DNA of 64,000 nt from Comamonas sp. GB3 AK4-5 (GCF_041320665.1 NZ_CP166730.1:496001-560000); one strand, 5' to 3'; numbered from the stretch's first letter, positions 17,445-28,187 are shown. A program made the numbers and translations. The notes: generated by a model not told the origin, from the sequence alone.

Positions 17445-18776
17445 TTAGCCTTGCAGCAGCTTCAGCACGTTTTGCGGCAGCTGGTTGGCCTGGGACACCA
17501 TGGCCGTGCCGGCCTGCTGCAGGATCTGCGTGCGGCTCAGGTTGGCGGTTTCCTTGGCAAAGTCGGCATCCATGATGCGGCCACGGGCAGCAGACAGGTT
17601 TTCCACCTGAATGTCGATATTGTTCACGGCATTTTCAAAGCGGGTCTGGATGGCACCCAGGGTGGCGCGTGCACCATTGACCTGGTCGACTGCGCTGTCG
17701 ATCTTCTTCAGCGCAACCCAGGCGCCGGATTGGGTGGAGACGTTGATGTCTTCGATGCCGCGGGCGGCGTCCACCAGCGTGCCGGCAGTGGCTGTGCCTA
17801 CGGGCGGGGTGCCTGCGTAGCCAATCGTGATGCTGGGGTCGTTGGCAGCAACGGAGGTATCCATGCCGCTATTGATTTCGGTAAAGCCATTGAAAGCCAC
17901 GGAAACGGGGTTGCCGTCCACGTCCTTTTTGGAGGACATGATTTCGACCTTGTAGTCCTCGGTGCCTTCGATCTTGGTCAGATAGGCGGTGACGCCGGTG
18001 TCTGCTGTCTTGTCGTTGATGGCCGTCACGATTTGGCCCAGACGCTCTTGGCGGCTGGTGGCCTTGTCGATAGCGCCGAGGTTCACGTCGGTGGTAACGG
18101 CAGGGTTGTTGGATGTGAGGGTGATGGACAGGCCGCCGGTCACGGGAGGGGTTGCCGTGGGGTTGTTGGCGACGATGGGGGTGCCATACGCGCTCAGGGT
18201 CGTATTGGCTGCGTCGTTGGAGGTGTCGACGGCTGCCAGGGTGGACGTTGCGTACGAGACGGTCGACAGCTGGGAGGAGCGGGTATCGGCCAGCGCACCC
18301 AGCGTGACGTTGTCGCCCGAGTTGGCGCCCACCTGGAACACGGCGCCGGCAAACGAGCCATCCAGAATTTTTTGGCCGTTGAAGTTGGTTTGCTTGGCCA
18401 CGCGGTCGATTTCCGCACCCAGCTGGGCCACTTCGGCCTGCAGGGCCTTGCGGTCGCTGTCGCTGTTGGTGGCATTGCTGGACTGCACGGCCAGCTCACG
18501 CATGCGCTGCAGCATGTCGCCCACCTTGCCCAGGGCGCCTTCGGCGGTCTGGGCCAGCGAGATGCCGTCGTTGGCATTGCGCGAAGCCACGGCCAGGCCC
18601 TTGACCTGGGTGTTCATGCGTTCGGCAATGGCCAGGCCGGCGGCGTCGTCCTTGGCACTGTTGACACGCAGGCCGGAAGACAGGCGCTGCATGGTGGTGT
18701 TCAGCGAGCTGCCCGAGAGGGTCAGGTTTCGCTGGGCGTTGATCGAAGCAATATTGGTGTTGATAGTGGCGGCCAT
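17445..18776 (-). CDS. fliC: flagellin F1 (divergent copy)
   Basis: A 443-residue flagellin, the only one of eight on this strand. The N-terminal D0/D1 region starts [20 protein letters not shown], has [18 protein letters not shown], and ends in [15 protein letters not shown]. The C-terminal D1/D0 ends LPQNVLKLLQG. The central part differs from the other seven copies, and QRMRELAVQSS is closest to the classical TLR5-recognised text. It has its own terminator and no visible sigma28 promoter. Confidence 0.95.
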   Translation of the reverse strand: MAATINTNIASINAQRNLTLSGSSLNTTMQRLSSGLRVNSAKDDAAGLAIAERMNTQVKGLAVASRNANDGISLAQTAEGALGKVGDMLQRMRELAVQSSNATNSDSDRKALQAEVAQLGAEIDRVAKQTNFNGQKILDGSFAGAVFQVGANSGDNVTLGALADTRSSQLSTVSYATSTLAAVDTSNDAANTTLSAYGTPIVANNPTATPPVTGGLSITLTSNNPAVTTDVNLGAIDKATSRQERLGQIVTAINDKTADTGVTAYLTKIEGTEDYKVEIMSSKKDVDGNPVSVAFNGFTEINSGMDTSVAANDPSITIGYAGTPPVGTATAGTLVDAARGIEDINVSTQSGAWVALKKIDSAVDQVNGARATLGAIQTRFENAVNNIDIQVENLSAARGRIMDADFAKETANLSRTQILQQAGTAMVSQANQLPQNVLKLLQG

Positions 18777-19185
18777 TGCTGTTCCTCTAGTGAAAGGGCG
18801 GGTTGCATCGCATCGCTACTGAAACCGTGGGCACAAATAAGCGACAGGCAACGCTAGCGATGGGGGAATTCTTCTATGGCTGCCCTGTGTGCGTTGCGGG
18901 GATAAGCAGCGCGATGGCGTGCTTTCTTGGGCTTTCAGCCTTGTTGGTGCGCAGCCGCTTTCTGTGGAAATTGGTCGCTTCTTTTTTCAAGGTGATGGCT
19001 AAGCAATAGGTTTTTAAAGAGTGAGTGCTTATTTGTTACACAAAACAGATCAAGGGAGAAATCAGGGAATCCGATAAACGGTTTGTACGGAGCCGGCGTG
19101 CAGCCCGAGTGGCTGACAAGGTCCATAGAGACATTCGCAGGCCTCTGACACCCAAGCAAACCTTATCCGCTTCAAGGAATTCACC
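18777..19185. promoter_or_regulatory. control region between divergent flagellins F1 and F2
   Basis: 409 bp without a gene. The right part holds the F2 promoter and leader (see separate entries). On the F1 side I see no GCCGATAA-like -10 in the 180 bp before F1, so its promoter is unassigned. Confidence 0.5.
19051..19077 (+). promoter_or_regulatory. sigma28-like promoter of flagellin F2 (good -10 only)
   Basis: TCCGATAA at 19070-19077 matches the FliA -10 in seven of eight positions. The -35 at 11-bp spacing (CAAGGGAG) is poor. Position relative to the conserved leader matches the better promoters of F4 and F6, which supports it. Confidence 0.6.
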
Positions 19186-20451
19186 ATGGCCCTGACCATC
19201 AACACCAACGTTGCTTCGATCAATGCCCAGCGCAATCTGGGTCTTTCGGGCAGCACACTGGGCACTTCCATGCAGCGTCTGTCCTCGGGCCTGCGTGTCA
19301 ACAGTGCCAAGGACGACGCTGCAGGTCTGGCCATTGCAGAGCGCATGAACGCGGCCGCCAAGGGGCTGGCTGTGGCCTCCCGCAATGCCAACGACGGCAT
19401 CTCGCTGGCCCAGACCGCCGAAGGCGCACTGGGCAAGGTGGGAGATATGTTGCAGCGCATGCGTGAGCTGGCCACCCAGTCGGCCAATGCCACCAACAGC
19501 GACAGCGACCGCAAGGCCTTACAGGCCGAAGCCAGCCAGCTGAGTGCCGAAATCGACCGTGTGGCCAAGACCACCGCCTTCAACGGCCGCAAGCTGCTGG
19601 ATGGCGCATTTGCGGGCGCGGTATTCCAGGTGGGCGCTGCGGCCGGCGACAACATCACCGTGGGCGGCCTGGGCAACACCACGGCGGCTGGTCTGTCCAA
19701 TGTGAGCTATGGAGACAAGACGGCCACGGCCACGATGACGACGCAAGACAGCTATGCAGCGCTCCCGGCCACGGTGTCATCTGCCGCCGCCGCTTTCTCC
19801 ATCACGGTGGCTGGCGTGAATGGTGGCGAGGCTATTGATCTGGGGCCGTTGGAAAACGCCAGCTCCAATGAAGAACGCTTGGGCCAGGTGGTTGCTGCCA
19901 TCAATGCCAAGACGGCCGACACCGGCGTGACCGCCTTCCTGGAAAAAGACAGCACGGGGGTCTACAAGATCAATGTGAAGTCCGAGAAGCTGGACACCGA
20001 TGGCGTGCCGCTCAAGGTGGACTTCACGGGGTTGGACACGGTGACCAAGGGGCAGTCCGCCACCCCTGCACAGTTGCTGGAAGCCACCGACCTCAACATC
20101 GACCCTGGCACAGCAGCGGACATCCAGCAGAACGTCAAGGGTATCGACACCCTGGATATCTCGACGCAGTCCTCTGCCTGGGTGGCGCTGAAGAAGATCG
20201 ACGATGCGCTGGACCAGGTGAACGCGGTGCGTGGCCAGTTGGGGGCTCTGCAGGCGCGCTTTGAGAAGTCCATAGAGAACATCGACATCATGGGCGAGAA
20301 CATCACCGCGGCCCGTGGCCGCATCATAGATGCCGACTTCGCCAAGGAAACCGCCAGCCTGAGCCGCACGCAAATCCTGCAGCAAGCCGGCACGGCCATG
20401 GTGTCACAGGCCAATCAGCTGTCCCAAAGCGTGTTGAGCCTGCTGAAGTAA
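19186..20451 (+). CDS. flagellin F2 (class A)
   Basis: A 421-residue flagellin. Class A copies (F2, F4, F6) start MA(L/M)[17 protein letters not shown], have [12 protein letters not shown], and end [20 protein letters not shown] ... MVSQANQL. The central region carries [22 protein letters not shown], shared by all seven plus-strand copies. F2 is the only copy ending [21 protein letters not shown] ribosome site precedes the ATG. It is first in a two-gene unit with F3. Confidence 0.95.
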   Translation: MALTINTNVASINAQRNLGLSGSTLGTSMQRLSSGLRVNSAKDDAAGLAIAERMNAAAKGLAVASRNANDGISLAQTAEGALGKVGDMLQRMRELATQSANATNSDSDRKALQAEASQLSAEIDRVAKTTAFNGRKLLDGAFAGAVFQVGAAAGDNITVGGLGNTTAAGLSNVSYGDKTATATMTTQDSYAALPATVSSAAAAFSITVAGVNGGEAIDLGPLENASSNEERLGQVVAAINAKTADTGVTAFLEKDSTGVYKINVKSEKLDTDGVPLKVDFTGLDTVTKGQSATPAQLLEATDLNIDPGTAADIQQNVKGIDTLDISTQSSAWVALKKIDDALDQVNAVRGQLGALQARFEKSIENIDIMGENITAARGRIIDADFAKETASLSRTQILQQAGTAMVSQANQLSQSVLSLLK

Positions 20452-20453
20452 TA

Positions 20454-20470
20454 CCAGGGCGTAGCCCTGG
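20454..20470 (+). other. stem-loop just after the F2 stop codon
   Basis: CCAGGGC-GTA-GCCCTGG begins 2 nt after the stop and has no T run, so it is unlikely to terminate strongly. Comparable stem-loops follow F4, F6 and F7. Confidence 0.7.
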
Positions 20471-20513
20471 CGTTTGAAGCTGAGTGCTCTACCCGGGCTG
20501 CGCGTCCAACTTG

Positions 20514-20645
20514 GGGCTTGTGGTGGCCAGGAGCTACACGAAGCCCTGACAAAACAGGTGGTTGAGCCGCCTGAAAGCACGGCACCGGCAGCGGATTGCC
20601 ATTGTCAGGTGTCACATAAGTGAGCGTAACCAAGGGGAAGTCATC
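20514..20645 (+). promoter_or_regulatory. structured leader of flagellin F3
   Basis: Three successive hairpins precede F3: GGGCTT/AAGCCC (20514, 20541), GGTGG/CCGCC (20557, 20567) and GGCACC/GGTGTC (20581, 20608). The equivalents before F5 and F7 differ in sequence but keep the pairing. The ribosome site AAGGGGAAG follows. No sigma28 motif is present, so F3 is probably read from the F2 promoter. Confidence 0.65.
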
Positions 20646-21890
20646 ATGGCTATGTCTATTAATACCAATGTTGTGTCCATCAATGCACAACGCAATTTGA
20701 GCCTTAACGGTAACTCGCTGAGCACCTCCATGCAGCGCCTGTCCTCGGGCTTGCGTGTCAACAGCGCCAAGGACGATGCGGCTGGCCTGGCCATTGCCGA
20801 GCGCATGAACGCTTCGGCCAAGGGCCTGGCGGTGGCAGCGCGCAATGCCAACGACGGCATCTCGCTGGCCCAGACCGCCGAAGGCGCACTGGGCAAGGTG
20901 GGCGACATGTTGCAGCGTATGCGTGAACTGGCCGCCCAGTCGGCCAATGCCACCAACAGCGACAGTGACCGCAAGGCCTTGCAGGCCGAAGCCAGCCAGT
21001 TGAGCGCAGAAATTGACCGCGTGGCCAAGACCACCAGCTTCAACGGCAAAAAGCTGTTGGATGGCAGCTTTGCCGGCGCCATCTTTCAGGTGGGCGCCAA
21101 CTCGGGCGACAACATCACCGTGGGGGGGCTGGGCAACACCACGGCCGCGGGCCTGGCCGATGTGACCTACGCCGAGGCGGTGGTGGCTGCCGCGACTGCG
21201 CCTGCGGCAACGTACGCAGCCGTGGCTGCCGGCGGTACTTTCACCATCACCGTGGGGTCGGGAGCTGCGGTTGATTTGGGTGCGTTGGACGAAGCCAGCT
21301 CCAACGAGGAGCGTTTGGGCCAGGTGGTCGCCGCCATCAATGCCAAAACGGCCGATACCGGTGTTACCGCTTTCCTGGAAAAGGACAGCACGGGCGCCTA
21401 CCAGGTGAATGTGAAGTCGGACAAGCTGGATGCGACAGGCAGCACAGAGGCCGTGGCCATCGGTGGCCTGGCGGCGGTGACCACCGGTACCGCAGTGGAT
21501 TCGACGGCAACTGCGGAGGCATTGCTGGCGGATGACGCTTTGGCGATTGCGGCCGGTGCGGAGGGCGCCAATGGCAAGGGCATTGACACCATCGACATTA
21601 CGACCCAGGCCAATGCCTGGGTGTCGCTGAAGAAGATTGACGATGCCCTGGACCAGGTGAACGCGGTGCGCGGCCAGCTGGGCGCCTTGCAGACCCGCTT
21701 TGAAAAGACGGTGGAAAACATCGACATCATGAGCGAGAACGTCACGGCCGCCCGTGGCCGTATCGTGGATGCCGACTTTGCCAGCGAAACCGCCAATCTG
21801 AGCCGTGCGCAGATTCTGCAGCAAGCCGGTACGGCTATGGTGGCCCAGGCCAACCAGCTGCCCCAGAGCGTGCTGAGCCTGTTGCGCTAA
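20646..21890 (+). CDS. flagellin F3 (class B)
   Basis: A 414-residue flagellin, the shortest copy. Class B copies (F3, F5, F7, F8) start [20 protein letters not shown] and end [11 protein letters not shown](S/N)ENVTAARG ... [16 protein letters not shown](K/R). F3 differs by [12 protein letters not shown] and by [13 protein letters not shown], where the others have FAKET. The start at 20646 follows an AAGGGGAAG site; the open frame upstream is leader sequence. Confidence 0.95.
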   Translation: MAMSINTNVVSINAQRNLSLNGNSLSTSMQRLSSGLRVNSAKDDAAGLAIAERMNASAKGLAVAARNANDGISLAQTAEGALGKVGDMLQRMRELAAQSANATNSDSDRKALQAEASQLSAEIDRVAKTTSFNGKKLLDGSFAGAIFQVGANSGDNITVGGLGNTTAAGLADVTYAEAVVAAATAPAATYAAVAAGGTFTITVGSGAAVDLGALDEASSNEERLGQVVAAINAKTADTGVTAFLEKDSTGAYQVNVKSDKLDATGSTEAVAIGGLAAVTTGTAVDSTATAEALLADDALAIAAGAEGANGKGIDTIDITTQANAWVSLKKIDDALDQVNAVRGQLGALQTRFEKTVENIDIMSENVTAARGRIVDADFASETANLSRAQILQQAGTAMVAQANQLPQSVLSLLR

Positions 21891-21962
21891 GCGCGGATCT
21901 GTTTAGCCATGGAGTGTGAGTCCTCCTGGCTGGACTGCAGAAGTTGAAGCTTGCTTTTGGAT

Positions 21963-21994
21963 GGCAGCCCTGTTTCGACAGGGCTGCCTTTTTT
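21963..21994 (+). terminator. terminator after F2-F3
   Basis: A perfect 11-bp stem GGCAGCCCTGT / ACAGGGCTGCC closed by a TTCG tetraloop and followed by six T residues. Close relatives with one mismatch follow F5 and F8. Confidence 0.95.
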
Positions 21995-22094
21995 CTTGCT
22001 GCGCACAGAACCGTTTGTATGGCCAGAGGAGGGGCCGCCATCTATGGGAGGGCAAGTTTGTAGTCGCTGTGTATTCGCTTGTTAATAAAAGGGC

Positions 22095-22121
22095 TAAAGA
22101 AAAAAAAACGCAGCCCGATAA
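22095..22121 (+). promoter_or_regulatory. sigma28 promoter of flagellin F4
   Basis: TAAAGAAA at 22095-22102, 11-bp spacer, CCCGATAA at 22114-22121. This matches TAAAGTTT-N11-GCCGATAA at 13 of 16 positions. A run of nine A residues covers the end of the -35 and the start of the spacer. The leader downstream has the hairpin CAGCC-N5-GGCTG (22145-22159), also present before F2 and F6. Confidence 0.88.
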
Positions 22122-22235
22122 CAGATGTGTACAGAGCAAGCATGCAGCCTGAATGGCTGACAAGGTCCATAGAGACGCCCGCAAACCTCTGACAAGCAAA
22201 CCTTATCCACGTTCATCTGCTTCAAGGAATCCATC

Positions 22236-23522
22236 ATGGCCATGACCATCAACACCAACGTCGCTTCGATCAACGCCCAGCGCAATCTGGGTCTGTCGGG
22301 AAGCACTCTGGGTACTTCCATGCAACGCCTGTCTTCGGGTCTGCGTGTGAACAGCGCCAAGGATGACGCTGCAGGTCTGGCCATTGCAGAGCGCATGAAC
22401 GCGGCCGCCAAGGGTTTGGCAGTGGCCTCCCGCAATGCCAACGACGGCATCTCGCTGGCCCAGACTGCCGAAGGCGCACTGGGCAAGGTGGGTGACATGC
22501 TGCAGCGCATGCGTGAGCTGGCTACCCAATCGGCCAACGCCACCAACAGCGAAAGCGACCGCAAGGCCTTGCAGGCTGAAGCCAGCCAGCTGAGCGCCGA
22601 AATCGACCGCGTGGCCAAGACCACCACCTTCAACGGCCGTAAGCTGTTGGATGGCTCGTTTGCAGGGGCCATCTTCCAGGTGGGTGCTGCGGCCGGCGAC
22701 AACATCACCGTGGGCGGCCTGGGTAACACCACAGCGGCTGGCCTGGCCAATGTGAACTACGGCGAAAAGACGATCGACTCTGCCACGCTGGATCTGGCTG
22801 CTGCCGACAAGGCGACCTATGACGCACTGGCAGCTACGGTGTCCCCTGCCGCCGCCGTGCTCTCCATCACGGTTGCTGGTGTGAATGGCGGCAATCCCAT
22901 TGACCTGGGCCCTCTGGAAAAGGCCAGCTCCAATGAAGAGCGTATGGGCCAGATCGTTGCTGCCATCAACGCCAAGACTGCAGACACCGGCGTGACCGCC
23001 TTCCTGGAAAAGGACAGCACAGGTGCTTACCAGTTGGGCATCAAGTCGGAAAAGCTGGATGCAACGAACGCACCGGTAGCGGTGACGTTTGAAGGCCTGG
23101 ATACCGTGACGACCGGTAAAAAAGTGTCCGATGGCACGGCTGCCGGCCCTCTGATCGCGACGGCAACTGGCCTGGATATCGTGGCCGCAGACCTTGGCAA
23201 GGATGGTAAGGGTATTGACAAGATTGACGTGTCGACCCAATCCGCTGCCTGGGTGTCGCTGAAGAAGATCGACGATGCACTGGACCAGGTGAACGCGGTG
23301 CGCGGTCAGCTGGGTGCTTTGCAAACTCGCTTTGAGAAGTCCATCGAGAACATCGACATCATGGGCGAGAACATCACCGCAGCCCGTGGTCGCATCGTGG
23401 ATGCCGACTTTGCCAAGGAAACCGCCAGCCTGAGCCGCTCGCAAATCCTGCAGCAAGCCGGTACGGCCATGGTGTCCCAGGCCAACCAGCTGCCCCAGAG
23501 CGTGCTGAGCTTGCTGAAGTAA
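22236..23522 (+). CDS. flagellin F4 (class A)
   Basis: A 428-residue class A flagellin, first of the F4-F5 unit. N- and C-terminal regions are nearly the same as F6. It alone has [10 protein letters not shown] instead of NSDSDRK. The central region ([34 protein letters not shown]) is most like that of the class B copy F8, which points to exchange between classes. Ribosome site CAAGGAATCC before the ATG. Confidence 0.95.
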   Translation: MAMTINTNVASINAQRNLGLSGSTLGTSMQRLSSGLRVNSAKDDAAGLAIAERMNAAAKGLAVASRNANDGISLAQTAEGALGKVGDMLQRMRELATQSANATNSESDRKALQAEASQLSAEIDRVAKTTTFNGRKLLDGSFAGAIFQVGAAAGDNITVGGLGNTTAAGLANVNYGEKTIDSATLDLAAADKATYDALAATVSPAAAVLSITVAGVNGGNPIDLGPLEKASSNEERMGQIVAAINAKTADTGVTAFLEKDSTGAYQLGIKSEKLDATNAPVAVTFEGLDTVTTGKKVSDGTAAGPLIATATGLDIVAADLGKDGKGIDKIDVSTQSAAWVSLKKIDDALDQVNAVRGQLGALQTRFEKSIENIDIMGENITAARGRIVDADFAKETASLSRSQILQQAGTAMVSQANQLPQSVLSLLK

Positions 23523-23543
23523 GCACACAGGTAAATGCACGGC

Positions 23544-23587
23544 GCAACCCTGGATTGCTGAAAAGCATGCGTTCACCCCAGGGTTGC
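23544..23587 (+). other. stem-loop after the F4 stop codon
   Basis: GCAACCCTGG and CCAGGGTTGC form a perfect 10-bp stem 21 nt after the stop, with no T run. The same element occurs at 26705-26748 after F6. Confidence 0.75.
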
Positions 23588-23598
23588 TTACCCAACTT

Positions 23599-23739
23599 GG
23601 GTCTTGTGATGGAGCGTAGCGAACGGCATCGCAAGACCCTGGCAAGAACGGGTGGCTTGACCACCTGAAAGTACGGCGCCGGCAGCGGATTGCCATTGCC
23701 AGGCGCCACATAAGTGAGCGTCGAAAAGGGGAAATCATC
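23599..23739 (+). promoter_or_regulatory. structured leader of flagellin F5
   Basis: Hairpins GGGTCTTG/CAAGACCC (23599, 23632), GGTGG/CCACC (23651, 23661) and GGCGCC/GGCGCC (23675, 23702), then the ribosome site AAAAGGGGAAA. No sigma28 promoter is visible, so F5 is probably co-transcribed with F4. Confidence 0.65.
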
Positions 23740-25038
23740 ATGGCTATGTCCATCAACACCAATGTTGTGTCCATCAATGCACAACGCAATCTGAGTCTGA
23801 CCGGCAGCTCGCTGGCCACCTCCATGCAGCGCCTGTCTTCGGGCCTGCGTGTCAACAGCGCCAAGGACGACGCAGCTGGCCTGGCCATTGCCGAGCGCAT
23901 GAACGCTTCGGCCAAGGGCCTGGCGGTGGCAGCGCGCAATGCCAACGACGGCATCTCGCTGGCCCAGACCGCCGAAGGCGCCCTGGGCAAGGTGGGCGAC
24001 ATGCTGCAGCGCATGCGTGAACTGGGTGCCCAGTCGGCCAACGCCACCAACAGCGACAGCGACCGCAAGGCCCTGCAAGCCGAAGCCAGCCAGCTGAGCG
24101 CTGAAATCGACCGCGTGGCCAAGACCACTTCTTTCAACGGCAAAAAGCTGTTGGACGGCAGCTTTGCAGGGGCCATTTTCCAAGTGGGCGCCAATGCCGG
24201 TGACAACATCACCGTGGGCGGTCTGGGCAACACCACTGCGGCTGGCCTGGCCAATGTGAACTATGCGGAGCTGGTGAAGAAGGACATTGATGTCGCGACC
24301 AAGGCAACGTTCGGTGCAGTGGCTGCGGATGACGGTGCAACTACTCCGGCCGCAACCTGGACCATTCAGGTAGGCACCGGTACCGCCATCAGCCTGGGAG
24401 CCCTGGACAAGGCCAGCTCTAATGAGGAGCGACTGGGTCAAGCCGTGGCGGCCATCAACGCCAAGACTGCTGATACCGGCGTCACGGCTTTCCTGGAAAA
24501 GCAGGCTGATGGCAAATATGCACTGAATTTGAAGTCGGAGCGTGTGGACATCGATGCGACCACGGGTGATGTCACCTCCCAAGAGGTGAAGTTCACCGGC
24601 CTGGACAAGGTGTTTGCCGGCGTGCAGGCCGATGGCACGACGGCCCAGGACTTGGGTGGCTTGGTTGCCGGCGCCACGGGGCTGGATATTGCAGGTGACG
24701 AAACCACGTTGGGCAAGAACGGAAAGGGTATCGACACCATCGACGTGTCGACCCAGTCCGCTGCCTGGGTGTCGCTGAAGAAGATCGACGATGCCATGGA
24801 CCAGGTGAATGCGGTGCGCGGCCAACTGGGCGCCCTGCAGACCCGTTTTGAAAAGACGGTGGAAAACATCGACATCATGAACGAAAACGTCACGGCAGCC
24901 CGTGGCCGTATTGTGGATGCCGACTTTGCCAAGGAAACTGCCAATCTGAGCCGCGCGCAGATTCTGCAGCAAGCCGGAACGGCCATGGTGGCCCAGGCCA
25001 ACCAGCTGCCCCAAAGCGTGCTGAGTTTGTTGAAGTAA
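23740..25038 (+). CDS. flagellin F5 (class B)
   Basis: A 432-residue class B flagellin. The first 163 codons are identical to F7. The central part ([32 protein letters not shown]) closely matches the class A copy F6. It uniquely has [10 protein letters not shown], where other B copies have MSENV. It carries [12 protein letters not shown] like F4 and F8. It ends the F4-F5 unit and is followed by a terminator. Confidence 0.95.
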   Translation: MAMSINTNVVSINAQRNLSLTGSSLATSMQRLSSGLRVNSAKDDAAGLAIAERMNASAKGLAVAARNANDGISLAQTAEGALGKVGDMLQRMRELGAQSANATNSDSDRKALQAEASQLSAEIDRVAKTTSFNGKKLLDGSFAGAIFQVGANAGDNITVGGLGNTTAAGLANVNYAELVKKDIDVATKATFGAVAADDGATTPAATWTIQVGTGTAISLGALDKASSNEERLGQAVAAINAKTADTGVTAFLEKQADGKYALNLKSERVDIDATTGDVTSQEVKFTGLDKVFAGVQADGTTAQDLGGLVAGATGLDIAGDETTLGKNGKGIDTIDVSTQSAAWVSLKKIDDAMDQVNAVRGQLGALQTRFEKTVENIDIMNENVTAARGRIVDADFAKETANLSRAQILQQAGTAMVAQANQLPQSVLSLLK

Positions 25039-25111
25039 GTGTGAGTGAGTCTGTCCGGTCACGGGGGCAATCCCTGTGCTGGGCAGCAATGGTTGAAGTT
25101 TGCTTTTTGAT

Positions 25112-25143
25112 GGCAGCCCTGTTTCGACATGGCTGCCTTTTTT
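25112..25143 (+). terminator. terminator after F4-F5
   Basis: GGCAGCCCTGT-TTCG-ACATGGCTGCC with one mismatch in an 11-bp stem, followed by six T residues. Homologous to the terminators after F3 and F8. Confidence 0.93.
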
Positions 25144-25278
25144 ATGGCTGTGTTCCTAGAGTCGTCTGCATGGCTGGCGAGAGGTCCTTGTCGTAGCCAC
25201 CGAAGGCAGAGCGGAGAGGCTTTATCTCGTTGAGCGCAAGTCTGTAGGAATTGTGTATTCGATTGTTAATAAAAAGGC

Positions 25279-25305
25279 TAAAGAAAAAAGCAGGCAGCCC
25301 GATAA
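25279..25305 (+). promoter_or_regulatory. sigma28 promoter of flagellin F6
   Basis: TAAAGAAA at 25279-25286, 11-bp spacer, CCCGATAA at 25298-25305, the same -35, -10 and spacing as before F4. The spacer sequence differs from F4 yet the length is kept. Leader hairpin CAGCC-N5-GGCTG is at 25329-25343. Confidence 0.88.
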
Positions 25306-25421
25306 CAGATATGTACGGAGCAAGCACGCAGCCCGAATGGCTGACAGGGTCCACAGAGACTTTCGCAATTCCGACACCCAAGCAAACCTTATCCACGTTC
25401 ATCTGCTTCAAGGAATCCATC

Positions 25422-26696
25422 ATGGCCATGACCATCAACACCAACGTCGCTTCGATCAACGCCCAGCGCAATCTGGGTCTGTCGGGAAGCACTCTGGGTA
25501 CTTCCATGCAACGTCTGTCTTCGGGCCTGCGTGTGAACAGCGCCAAAGATGACGCTGCAGGTCTGGCCATTGCAGAGCGCATGAACGCGGCCGCCAAGGG
25601 TTTGGCAGTGGCCTCCCGCAATGCCAACGACGGCATCTCGCTGGCCCAGACTGCCGAAGGCGCCCTGGGCAAGGTGGGTGACATGCTGCAGCGCATGCGT
25701 GAGTTGGCTACCCAGTCGGCCAACGCCACCAACAGCGACAGCGACCGCAAGGCCTTGCAGGCCGAAGCCAGCCAGCTGAGTGCCGAAATCGACCGCGTGG
25801 CCAAGACCACCACCTTCAACGGCCGCAAGCTGCTGGATGGCTCATTTGCAGGCGCCATCTTCCAGGTGGGTGCGGCTGCCGGTGACAACATCACCGTGGG
25901 CGGCCTGGGCAACACCACGGCGGCTGGCCTGGCCAATGTGAACTATGGCGAGAAGGTGAAGGCCGATATCGATGTCGCGGTGAAAGCAACATACGACGCG
26001 GTGAAGGCGGACGACGGCGCATCTCCTCCCGTTCCCACCTGGACCATTCAGGTGGGCACCGATACCGCGATCAGCCTGGGCGCCCTGGACAAGGCCAGCT
26101 CCAATGAAGAGCGACTGGGCCAGGTCGTGGCGGCCATCAACGCCAAGACGGCAGACACCGGCGTCACGGCTTTCCTGGAAAAGCAGGCCGATGGAAAATA
26201 CGCATTGAATGTGAAGTCGGAGCGTATGGACGCCACGGATCCAACCAAGGCTGAAGCCATCACGATCACTGGCCTGGCTGCTTTGGTGACGGGCATGAAG
26301 GCCGATGGCACTGGCCCCTCCACGGCTTTGCTTGCCGATGCGGATGTGTCCCTCGTAGCCGCTGATGTGGGCAAGAACGGCAAGGGCATTGACGGTATCG
26401 ATATCTCGACGCAGGCCAATGCCTGGGTGTCGCTGAAGAAGATCGACGACGCATTGGATCAGGTGAACGCGGTGCGCGGTCAGCTGGGTGCTTTGCAAAC
26501 CCGCTTTGAGAAGTCCATTGAGAACATCGACATCATGGGCGAGAACATCACCGCAGCCCGTGGTCGCATCGTGGATGCTGACTTTGCCAAGGAAACCGCC
26601 AGCCTGAGCCGCTCGCAAATCCTGCAACAAGCCGGCACGGCCATGGTGTCCCAGGCCAACCAGCTGCCCCAGAGCGTGCTGAGCCTGCTGAAGTAA
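25422..26696 (+). CDS. flagellin F6 (class A)
   Basis: A 424-residue class A flagellin, first of the F6-F7-F8 unit. The start at 25422 follows CAAGGAATCC; the frame is open upstream through the leader but that is not coding. The centre resembles class B copies: [21 protein letters not shown] and [11 protein letters not shown] as in F5, and [13 protein letters not shown] similar to F7. It has [12 protein letters not shown]. Confidence 0.95.
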   Translation: MAMTINTNVASINAQRNLGLSGSTLGTSMQRLSSGLRVNSAKDDAAGLAIAERMNAAAKGLAVASRNANDGISLAQTAEGALGKVGDMLQRMRELATQSANATNSDSDRKALQAEASQLSAEIDRVAKTTTFNGRKLLDGSFAGAIFQVGAAAGDNITVGGLGNTTAAGLANVNYGEKVKADIDVAVKATYDAVKADDGASPPVPTWTIQVGTDTAISLGALDKASSNEERLGQVVAAINAKTADTGVTAFLEKQADGKYALNVKSERMDATDPTKAEAITITGLAALVTGMKADGTGPSTALLADADVSLVAADVGKNGKGIDGIDISTQANAWVSLKKIDDALDQVNAVRGQLGALQTRFEKSIENIDIMGENITAARGRIVDADFAKETASLSRSQILQQAGTAMVSQANQLPQSVLSLLK

Positions 26697-26704
26697 TTCC
26701 CAGT

Positions 26705-27391
26705 GCAACCCTGGATTGCTGAAAAGCATGCGTTCACCCCAGGGTTGCTTACCCAACTTGGGTCTTGTGATGGAGCGTAGCGAACGGCATCGCAAGACCC
26801 TGGCAAGAACGGGTGGCTTGACCACCTGAAAGTACGGCGCCGGCAGCGGATTGCCATTGCCAGGCGCCACATAAGTGAGCGTCGAAAAGGGGAAATCATC
26901 ATGGCTATGTCCATCAACACCAATGTTGTGTCCATCAATGCACAACGCAATCTGAGTCTGACCGGCAGCTCGCTGGCCACCTCCATGCAGCGCCTGTCTT
27001 CGGGCCTGCGTGTCAACAGCGCCAAGGACGACGCAGCTGGCCTGGCCATTGCCGAGCGCATGAACGCTTCGGCCAAGGGCCTGGCGGTGGCAGCGCGCAA
27101 TGCCAACGACGGCATCTCGCTGGCCCAGACCGCCGAAGGCGCCCTGGGCAAGGTGGGCGACATGCTGCAGCGCATGCGTGAACTGGGTGCCCAGTCGGCC
27201 AACGCCACCAACAGCGACAGCGACCGCAAGGCCCTGCAAGCCGAAGCCAGCCAGCTGAGCGCTGAAATCGACCGCGTGGCCAAGACCACTTCTTTCAACG
27301 GCAAAAAGCTGTTGGACGGCAGCTTTGCAGGGGCCATTTTCCAAGTGGGCGCCAATGCCGGTGACAACATCACCGTGGGCGGTCTGGGCAA
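26705..27391 (+). repeat. 687-bp identical block, copy 2
   Basis: Identical to 23544-24230. It contains the post-F6 stem-loop (26705-26748), the structured leader of F7 (hairpins from 26760) and the first 163 codons of F7. Such exact identity, including third codon positions, implies very recent duplication or gene conversion. Confidence 0.9.
26760..26900 (+). promoter_or_regulatory. structured leader of flagellin F7
   Basis: The same sequence as the F5 leader, with three hairpins starting at 26760, 26812 and 26836, and the ribosome site AAAAGGGGAAA. No sigma28 promoter is visible. Confidence 0.65.
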
Positions 27392-28181
27392 TACCACGGC
27401 GGCTGGCTTGGCCAATGTGAGCTATGCTGAAAAAATCAGCGACGCTATCGACGTGTCGGTGAAGGCAACGTATGGTGAAGTGAAGGCCCTGACGGATCCC
27501 GCAGACCCAACAACTGCTGTCTGGACCATCAAGGTCGGTGGTGATACTGCCATCAACCTGGGTGCGCTGGACAAGGCCAGCTCCAATGAAGAGCGTCTGG
27601 GGCAAATGGTCGCGGCCATCAATGCCAAGACGGCGGACACCGGTGTGACCGCTTTCCTGGAAAAAGACAATGCGACCGGCGAATACAAGCTGAACATGAA
27701 GTCGGAGCGCATGGATGCGGCCGATCCAACCAAGGCGGCAACTGTCGTGTTTACCGGCCTGGATACTGTGAGCACGGGTACCCCGGTGGATACCACTGCC
27801 ACCGCCACTGTGATGCTCAAGGCTGCCGACTTTAAGATTGACGACACCGACCTCGGTACTGCGGGTAAGGGTATGGACACCATCGATATCACGACACAGG
27901 CCAATGCTTGGGTGTCGCTGAAAAAGATTGACGACGCCATGGACCAGGTGAACGCGGTGCGCGGCCAACTGGGCGCCCTGCAGACCCGCTTTGAAAAGAC
28001 GGTGGAAAACATCGACATCATGAGCGAGAACGTCACCGCGGCCCGCGGCCGTATCGTGGATGCCGACTTTGCCAAGGAAACCGCCAATCTGAGCCGCGCG
28101 CAGATTCTGCAGCAAGCCGGCACGGCCATGGTGGCCCAGGCCAACCAGCTGCCCCAGAGCGTGCTGAGCCTGCTGAAGTAA
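26901..28181 (+). CDS. flagellin F7 (class B)
   Basis: A 426-residue class B flagellin. The first 163 codons are identical to F5; the central part ([35 protein letters not shown]) is its own. It has [12 protein letters not shown], as F3 does. A stem-loop without a T run follows the stop, and no terminator is seen before F8, so F8 is likely co-transcribed. Confidence 0.95.
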   Translation: MAMSINTNVVSINAQRNLSLTGSSLATSMQRLSSGLRVNSAKDDAAGLAIAERMNASAKGLAVAARNANDGISLAQTAEGALGKVGDMLQRMRELGAQSANATNSDSDRKALQAEASQLSAEIDRVAKTTSFNGKKLLDGSFAGAIFQVGANAGDNITVGGLGNTTAAGLANVSYAEKISDAIDVSVKATYGEVKALTDPADPTTAVWTIKVGGDTAINLGALDKASSNEERLGQMVAAINAKTADTGVTAFLEKDNATGEYKLNMKSERMDAADPTKAATVVFTGLDTVSTGTPVDTTATATVMLKAADFKIDDTDLGTAGKGMDTIDITTQANAWVSLKKIDDAMDQVNAVRGQLGALQTRFEKTVENIDIMSENVTAARGRIVDADFAKETANLSRAQILQQAGTAMVAQANQLPQSVLSLLK

Positions 28182-28187
28182 TACCAG

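Larger units (their letters stand above)
23544..24230 (+). repeat. 687-bp identical block, copy 1
   Basis: From GCAACCCTGG at 23544 to the C/T difference at 24231 this is identical, base for base in my reading, to 26705-27391 (offset 3161). It covers the post-F4 stem-loop, the structured leader and the first 163 codons of F5. After 24230 the two genes diverge sharply. Confidence 0.9.

Noticed and set aside
20452..20645. Known riboswitch in the class B flagellin leaders
   Set aside because: The hairpins do not match any metabolite riboswitch core I know, such as the c-di-GMP GEMM motif.
22203..28115. Long minus-strand open frames (571-757 codons) under the flagellins
   Set aside because: Their sequence simply mirrors the conserved flagellin codons and repeats from copy to copy; no start site or recognisable domain.
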